11,600 bases of DNA from Prevotellaceae bacterium UBA1786. GTDB lineage: Bacteria; Bacteroidota; Bacteroidia; Bacteroidales; Bacteroidaceae. The translations under genes and the position numbers were made by a program. Of this stretch, positions 7,507 through 11,600 are shown piece by piece. How positions within the stretch are numbered: position 1 is the stretch's first letter; each line of letters begins with the position of its first letter. The notes under the pieces were generated by a model. It had not been told where the DNA came from and made no database searches. It saw only the letters and a program-made list of their open reading frames with translations. The DNA lies in NCBI GenBank assembly GCA_002314525.1, contig DCGE01000091.1:13649-25248 (forward strand), given 5' to 3'.

Positions 7507-9480
7507 TTATTTGAGAATAACCTTCTTTCCGTTTACGATGTAAATCTGACCAGCCTTAACTGAAGATACTTTGCGACCTGTAAGGTCGTAGATGATACCA
7601 CCTTCAACACTTGTCTTAACGCTTTCGATTGCTGTTGCACCATCACCCTTAGGATCAACGAATGAAACCTGAGTAGTCAAGAGGTAACCAGCATTGTTTG
7701 CCATGAATACGTTGTAAACATTCATGATAGGAGCTGTAGCAGCAGGGAGATTCATCGGAGTGATCTGAATGTTACCATCGTTCGCAACATTAACCTTAAT
7801 AGCAGCAGAAGCCAAGTCACAAACATCGCCATTTGCATTGCGATAGTTAGTTTCACCACGATAAACAACATCGTTGAGTGAGAATGCAGCAGAAGCATCA
7901 ATTGCATACATTTCAGCATCCTTAAGACTTGCAACGCCAAGAGCTTCAGCAGCAGCTGCAGCATCAAACTTTGCAGTTACGATTGCATCAGCACCGATAA
8001 CAACCTCAACAGGAACAACTTCACCATTTGAACCGACTTCTACATTGTCTGGAGCAACCAATGGCTGAAGGCCACAATATGAAAGCTCGAAGTTATCAAA
8101 AATCACCCAGATGCTTGGATTTGATTCGTTCTTGATTCCGACACGGAGTGTACCATCAGTTACATGAACTGTGATTGGAGTCTGATAATACTTACCTGCG
8201 GAGAAGGAAACTGAAGCATCACTCATACTATTTTCAGTACCTGTAATCTTGCCGAGTTCCTGTTTAACATCGTTTGCATAGAAATAAGGAGCAGGAGATT
8301 CATATCCAGTTTCCGGACGCCAGAATCCCTGTATTGAGAGTGTGTAATAACCATTAGGAATATCTTTGATATCCTGATAGATGTCAAATGTAGAATGCCA
8401 TGATTCTGCGCAGTTGTTAAGATTGTTACCACCGCTGAGATTTGAATTTGTACAATTCTCCACTATCCAAGGACTAGCCTTACCAGCGATTTTGTGGTTG
8501 CGGCTGAAGTTCTGAACCTCAATGAAACATGTTGCATCAACCTGTGCACCAAATGAAGCGAACTCAAAGTTCTTAACGATGTCTTCCCTTGTAAAGAGAA
8601 TCCACTGTGCAGCCTCTGCTTTACCATCTGTAAGTTCTGTTGTTACATAGTTACCATCCTGATTACCTACGAACTTACCCGCATTTGAGATATTATATGT
8701 AGGATATTCAATACCAGTCAATGGATTAACAAACTTACCAGCCTTCTTCATCGTCCAAGTAAATGCATTTGCGTCAATATAGGCATTATCAGCAAGGTAG
8801 TGCTGAACATCACTATTGTAAGTGTATGAGTCAATAGTGTATCCACCGTCAACTGGGAGAATACCAAACTTGTAACCATTTTCAACAAGAGATGCATGAG
8901 TACCCCAATCGTTACCACCACCGAGGAACTTATCAGCCTCAACATTGTAAAGATAGTAATCACCTGCAGGGATACCCTTATCTTCAAGACCGAACTCAAC
9001 ATTGTCGATATAGCATTCTGTTGCTGTACCGAAATTGAAGAGAACCTTGATGAAGTCATTGGAAGTAGGATTCATTGTCTCTGTGAACTCCTGCCATTCG
9101 TCAGTAAGAGTGAATACGCTCTGGTACATTTGCTTTGAGTAATCTGCGTTCTGGTAGAAAATCTGGATAGTACCCTTACCCTTTGCCATAAACTTTAGGT
9201 GATAGGTCTGAGTCTGATCGAGTGCTGCGAATTCACAAGCTGCCTGTGCCTTCCATGCATCCGTAACAGTTTCTGTAGGAACAAGTTTCATACAATACTC
9301 ACTGTTGTAACCAGGAGATACAATTGTAGGAGCCTGGAAAACTTCTCCCCAACCATACCAATTGCCTTTTGTTCCACCTTCGAAGTTGTAAGAATCGCCT
9401 GAGAACAAATTGTCAATGTTTACAGCTGATGCAGAAAGCACCAATGTAAGCATGCTGATAAATAATGAAAATCTTTTCAT
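7507..9480 (-). CDS. Secreted multidomain protein with two carbohydrate-binding-like modules and C-terminal sorting-like tail
   Basis: A 657-residue exported protein with signal peptide MKRFSLFISMLTLVLSASA. About 22-164 resembles a CBM4/9-type jelly-roll module: a GNWYGWG segment near the start, alternating beta strands, and an ending in ECYIDNVEFG. About 170-297 starts GDYYLYNVEADKFLGGGNDW, which resembles beta-trefoil or ricin-like repeats in Bacteroidales surface proteins. About 300-470 is a second galactose-binding-like module with the Bacteroidales pattern DIYQDIKDIPNGYYTLSIQG and the ending WVIFDNFELSYC. About 475-612 is a beta-rich region with an Ala-rich helix (FDAAAAAEALG), possibly DUF4859-like. 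The last 40 residues carry IIYDLTGRKVSSVKAGQIYI then NGKKVILK, the form of a Por/type IX secretion C-terminal signal. I see no glycosidase or protease motif, so binding of glycans or host or food polymers is the likely role. The gene stands alone between its own promoter and terminator. The domain names are by resemblance only. Confidence 0.85.
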   Translation of the reverse strand: MKRFSLFISMLTLVLSASAVNIDNLFSGDSYNFEGGTKGNWYGWGEVFQAPTIVSPGYNSEYCMKLVPTETVTDAWKAQAACEFAALDQTQTYHLKFMAKGKGTIQIFYQNADYSKQMYQSVFTLTDEWQEFTETMNPTSNDFIKVLFNFGTATECYIDNVEFGLEDKGIPAGDYYLYNVEADKFLGGGNDWGTHASLVENGYKFGILPVDGGYTIDSYTYNSDVQHYLADNAYIDANAFTWTMKKAGKFVNPLTGIEYPTYNISNAGKFVGNQDGNYVTTELTDGKAEAAQWILFTREDIVKNFEFASFGAQVDATCFIEVQNFSRNHKIAGKASPWIVENCTNSNLSGGNNLNNCAESWHSTFDIYQDIKDIPNGYYTLSIQGFWRPETGYESPAPYFYANDVKQELGKITGTENSMSDASVSFSAGKYYQTPITVHVTDGTLRVGIKNESNPSIWVIFDNFELSYCGLQPLVAPDNVEVGSNGEVVPVEVVIGADAIVTAKFDAAAAAEALGVASLKDAEMYAIDASAAFSLNDVVYRGETNYRNANGDVCDLASAAIKVNVANDGNIQITPMNLPAATAPIMNVYNVFMANNAGYLLTTQVSFVDPKGDGATAIESVKTSVEGGIIYDLTGRKVSSVKAGQIYIVNGKKVILK

Positions 9481-9535
9481 ACTGTTTTGAGTTTGATTTG
9501 ATTAATAAATGAAGTAAATTTATGTATATTTGTCG

Positions 9536-9566
9536 CAAAGATAGCAATTATATATAAATTAGCAAA
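9536..9566 (-). promoter_or_regulatory. Bacteroidetes-type promoter of the secreted-protein gene
   Basis: On the minus strand the -33 box TTTG (9566-9563), a 19-base spacer and the -7 box TATCTTTG (9543-9536) match the Bacteroidetes consensus exactly. The start codon at 9480 is 55 bases beyond the -7 box, giving an AT-rich leader of about 50 bases. The -33 box lies within an imperfect palindrome, GCAAAATATTTCTTGC (9562-9577), that could act as an operator or a weak end for the upstream transcript. No stronger terminator is visible between the stop at 9580 and this promoter. Confidence 0.8.
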
Positions 9567-9579
9567 ATATTTCTTGCAT

Positions 9580-10293
9580 TTATTTTACAAAAGAGGTGTT
9601 TTGTCTTGAAAAATGGTCTGAAACAACGAAAATGAGTGCTATTGATGTAATACATTCCAGCCAGAAGAGTCCGACAACCAATTTCATCTCATCAGGAAGG
9701 ATAAAAGGGTCCAATGTCGGATGATAGAAAAATTCCTGCCAGAAATCATAATCATTATAAATGACATTCCAGATGCTATAGGCAAGCCCCAATGTAATAA
9801 AGATATACAAAACAGAATATAACCTATTGATCTTGAACATCATCATACCGATAGCAAGCAATATTGTCAGAAGAAGATATAACAGCCACTGATTAACCTC
9901 AAAAAAGAGAATAATCTCAGATATTATATCATCCGGTATGGCTGACTTCAGAAGTTCCTGTTCGCTGACCCACCCCATCGTCATCTGATCTCGATACAGT
10001 TTCACCCATATTGTATCAGAATCCATCTGGCGAATATCAGCGACCACCAATATCTCATCCTGGAAGACAACACATGTGTCGATGAAATCACTCTCGTGCG
10101 GAACCAGCACCATAGAATCGGCCTTCAGACAGAAATTAAAATTGATGGTGTAATGATGTGAGAACCTGAAGAACAGGCTGTCTGCCTGTTCTCTGGTCAG
10201 TTCCTTGAGAGTATCCGTTTCCTGCCATCGTTGGGAGAATATCGGCAACGATGACAGAAGCAGCAAAGACAATATTGCAAGACGCAGTCTCAT
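9580..10293 (-). CDS. Unrecognised envelope protein with SH3b-like region and three predicted transmembrane helices
   Basis: I do not recognise this 237-residue protein. It begins with a signal peptide or anchor (MRLRLAILSLLLLSSLPIFS). A polar region rich in Asp and Glu follows. About 60-115 resembles a bacterial SH3 fold, with strand pattern EILVVADIRQ, then TIWVKLY, and ending GWVSEQELL, the usual closing of SH3b domains. Three hydrophobic helices follow at about 134-152, 156-178 and 203-225. A short soluble segment with aromatic and acidic residues (about 180-200) connects the last two, and the tail is short and basic. This arrangement suggests a periplasmic SH3b-like domain tethered to the inner membrane. 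The ATG at 10293 overlaps the U32 gene's TGA as ATGA, so translation is probably coupled. The next gene starts 99 bases downstream from its own promoter. The SH3b call rests on pattern only. Confidence 0.8.
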   Translation of the reverse strand: MRLRLAILSLLLLSSLPIFSQRWQETDTLKELTREQADSLFFRFSHHYTINFNFCLKADSMVLVPHESDFIDTCVVFQDEILVVADIRQMDSDTIWVKLYRDQMTMGWVSEQELLKSAIPDDIISEIILFFEVNQWLLYLLLTILLAIGMMMFKINRLYSVLYIFITLGLAYSIWNVIYNDYDFWQEFFYHPTLDPFILPDEMKLVVGLFWLECITSIALIFVVSDHFSRQNTSFVK

Positions 10294-11600
10294 TGATTAA
10301 TGACTTTTTTGAGTTTCATCTGGCAGTTCTTGCAGTCGAACTCCAACTTGAACCTTATTCCGTTCTCCAACTGAAGATACAACGGATTTGTTCTCTTTCC
10401 GCACCATCCCATCGCAAACTTTATGCAGTGCTTACATGTCATCAACGCATCCGACGGCGGATCAAGCAGAAGTACGGTTGAGTTACCATCAGCCACTGGC
10501 ATACAGACTAGACGTCTATCCGTAACAGGCATCACAGGCAGTTGGCTATGGTGTTCCAGTATATCACGTTTCCACTGGCTCAGAAGTGACGAAGGGATAA
10601 ACCAGTTCTTGTCACTCTCTATGTAGAGGTCCCGCAGACGATACTGTGTATCACCCATCTTCCCCAACTGGCGACGTATATTCTCACCCTGATGGGTGCG
10701 TGCCAGTTCTTTCTCACAAACAAAATCCATGGTCGTCGAGCCTCCCATATCATCTGTCATCGTCAACAAAAAGCCTTTGTCGCTTTCTGCAAGCACCATA
10801 TCAACGGGCAGGTAGCGTTCTGCACTCCTACGGATCAGCTGATCCTCAAAATTCTTGTCAAAGTTGCGGAACAGACGAACACCGGGACGGAGTTCACGAA
10901 GCATCTCCAGAGGGAAGAGCCTGCCGTTTTCCACCTTGTTGACACGGAATCCCTGCAGTTTACCCGTGGAATCAGTGAAACAAAGTCCGTCACCGTTATG
11001 AAACACAGTCGTTCCGGTAACGGTAAATGAAGTTCGCGAAGAATCCTTCACCTGACCGACTTCCTCTCCGATGGCTTTCGGAGTGTCAAAGGAATATATC
11101 TTGTTATTCCTGCCATAGAGGAAATATGTCGTAAAACCACGATTGAAACTTTTTCTGACATCCGGATTGAACATCAGTTCAACATCACCATAACTTGCTC
11201 TCTCGTATTCATCGGGACGCGATTTCACGATGGCATCCAATGCTTTGTGATATGCTGCCGTAACGTTCTTGACGTACGACATATCCTTCAGGCGTCCTTC
11301 AATCTTGAACGACACCGCTCCTGCATCAACCAGTTGCTGCAATGAGTCTATCAGACACAAGTCACGAAGTGATAGAAAATGTTTCTTTTCCATCAGAATG
11401 TTTTCGCGGCTCTGTCCCCTTCGATTATGCTCATCTTCTATCAGGTCGTATTCCATCCGACACATCTGGGCACACTCACCTCTGTTAGCACTGCGTGAAA
11501 AACAGAACTCACTGGCATAGCACCTTCCACTGAAACTCACACAGAGAGCACCATGCACAAACACCTCCAAACGAGCCTCGGGTACATCCTCGTGAATCTG
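10290..11600 (-). CDS. Peptidase U32 family protein (RlhA/TrhP-like RNA hydroxylation factor), 5' end missing
   Basis: The frame is open to the window edge (436 residues visible, beginning QIHEDVPEARLEVFVHGALC); the codon at 11570 is an internal Leu (TTG), not a start. Residues 12-30 nearly match the U32 signature E-x-F-x2-G-[SA]-[LIVM]-C-x4-G-x-C, as EVFVHGALCVSFSGRC. The typical follow-on SRSANRGECAQMCR supplies Cys33, 43 and 47 in addition to Cys20 and 27. The E. coli relatives TrhP and RlhA are needed for prephenate-dependent hydroxylation of tRNA U34 and 23S rRNA C2501 and are thought to use an iron-sulfur cluster; older annotations call them collagenase-like proteases. Which of these this gene matches is uncertain; the roughly 400 residues after the signature fit the longer RlhA-like forms better than TrhP. 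The C-terminus has a second Cys group, CKHC (389/392), Cys400 and CKNC (423/426). It overlaps the downstream gene by four bases. Confidence 0.9.
   Translation of the reverse strand, partial: QIHEDVPEARLEVFVHGALCVSFSGRCYASEFCFSRSANRGECAQMCRMEYDLIEDEHNRRGQSRENILMEKKHFLSLRDLCLIDSLQQLVDAGAVSFKIEGRLKDMSYVKNVTAAYHKALDAIVKSRPDEYERASYGDVELMFNPDVRKSFNRGFTTYFLYGRNNKIYSFDTPKAIGEEVGQVKDSSRTSFTVTGTTVFHNGDGLCFTDSTGKLQGFRVNKVENGRLFPLEMLRELRPGVRLFRNFDKNFEDQLIRRSAERYLPVDMVLAESDKGFLLTMTDDMGGSTTMDFVCEKELARTHQGENIRRQLGKMGDTQYRLRDLYIESDKNWFIPSSLLSQWKRDILEHHSQLPVMPVTDRRLVCMPVADGNSTVLLLDPPSDALMTCKHCIKFAMGWCGKRTNPLYLQLENGIRFKLEFDCKNCQMKLKKVINQ

Noticed and set aside
9525..9532. TATATTTG on the plus strand, a possible promoter antisense to the 9580-10293 gene
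   Set aside because: The nearest TTTG is 24 bases upstream, too far for the Bacteroidetes consensus, and no plus-strand gene follows. It is likely chance in AT-rich sequence.
11568..11570. TTG as a start codon for the U32 gene
   Set aside because: The frame stays open to the window edge, and this codon lies just before the U32 signature, which is normally well inside the protein. It is an internal Leu.

Overview
The window looks like a chromosomal segment from a Bacteroidales bacterium, most likely Prevotella or a close relative. Three things support this: two promoter -7 elements match the Bacteroidetes consensus TAnnTTTG instead of TATAAT; starts lack clear Shine-Dalgarno sequences; and the proteins are of Bacteroidales type (SxxC-type lipoproteins, a PAP2 phosphatase followed by a beta-barrel, and a secreted protein with a Por/type IX-like C-terminal tail). 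No 16S or other marker gene is present, so the genus is an inference. All seven genes are on the minus strand and are described below in transcription order, from high to low coordinates.

11600 to 9580: a partial peptidase-U32-family gene (its 5' end lies outside the window) overlaps by ATGA with a gene for an unrecognised envelope protein that has an SH3b-like region and three predicted transmembrane helices. The promoter for this pair is outside the window.

9579 to 7422: a 99-base gap holds a textbook Bacteroidetes promoter (TTTG, 19-base spacer, TATCTTTG). It drives a monocistronic gene for a 657-residue secreted, non-catalytic-looking multidomain protein with two jelly-roll/galactose-binding-like modules, a trefoil-like region and a C-terminal sorting-like tail. 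An intrinsic terminator follows at 7422-7452.

7421 to 1: a tightly packed operon encodes a complete tripartite RND efflux pump, in the order periplasmic adaptor lipoprotein, inner-membrane AcrB-type pump, outer-membrane factor lipoprotein. Only 20 bases later comes a PAP2 phosphatase fused to an outer-membrane beta-barrel domain, which runs off the left edge. The adaptor, pump and channel should assemble into one envelope-spanning exporter. The PAP2-barrel protein probably shares the transcript, and its role beside the pump is the main open question. A TATATTTG -7 element lies 38 bases upstream of the adaptor start, without a good TTTG -33 box and with a GC-rich block in its place. No regulator gene lies between the adaptor gene and the next gene upstream.

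No tRNA, rRNA, CRISPR array, insertion sequence or riboswitch was recognised. No stretch above 300 bases lacks a gene. The window looks like ordinary core or accessory envelope biology; I found no strong evidence for an undescribed system. The best leads are the PAP2-barrel gene attached to the efflux operon and the envelope protein translationally coupled to the U32 enzyme.
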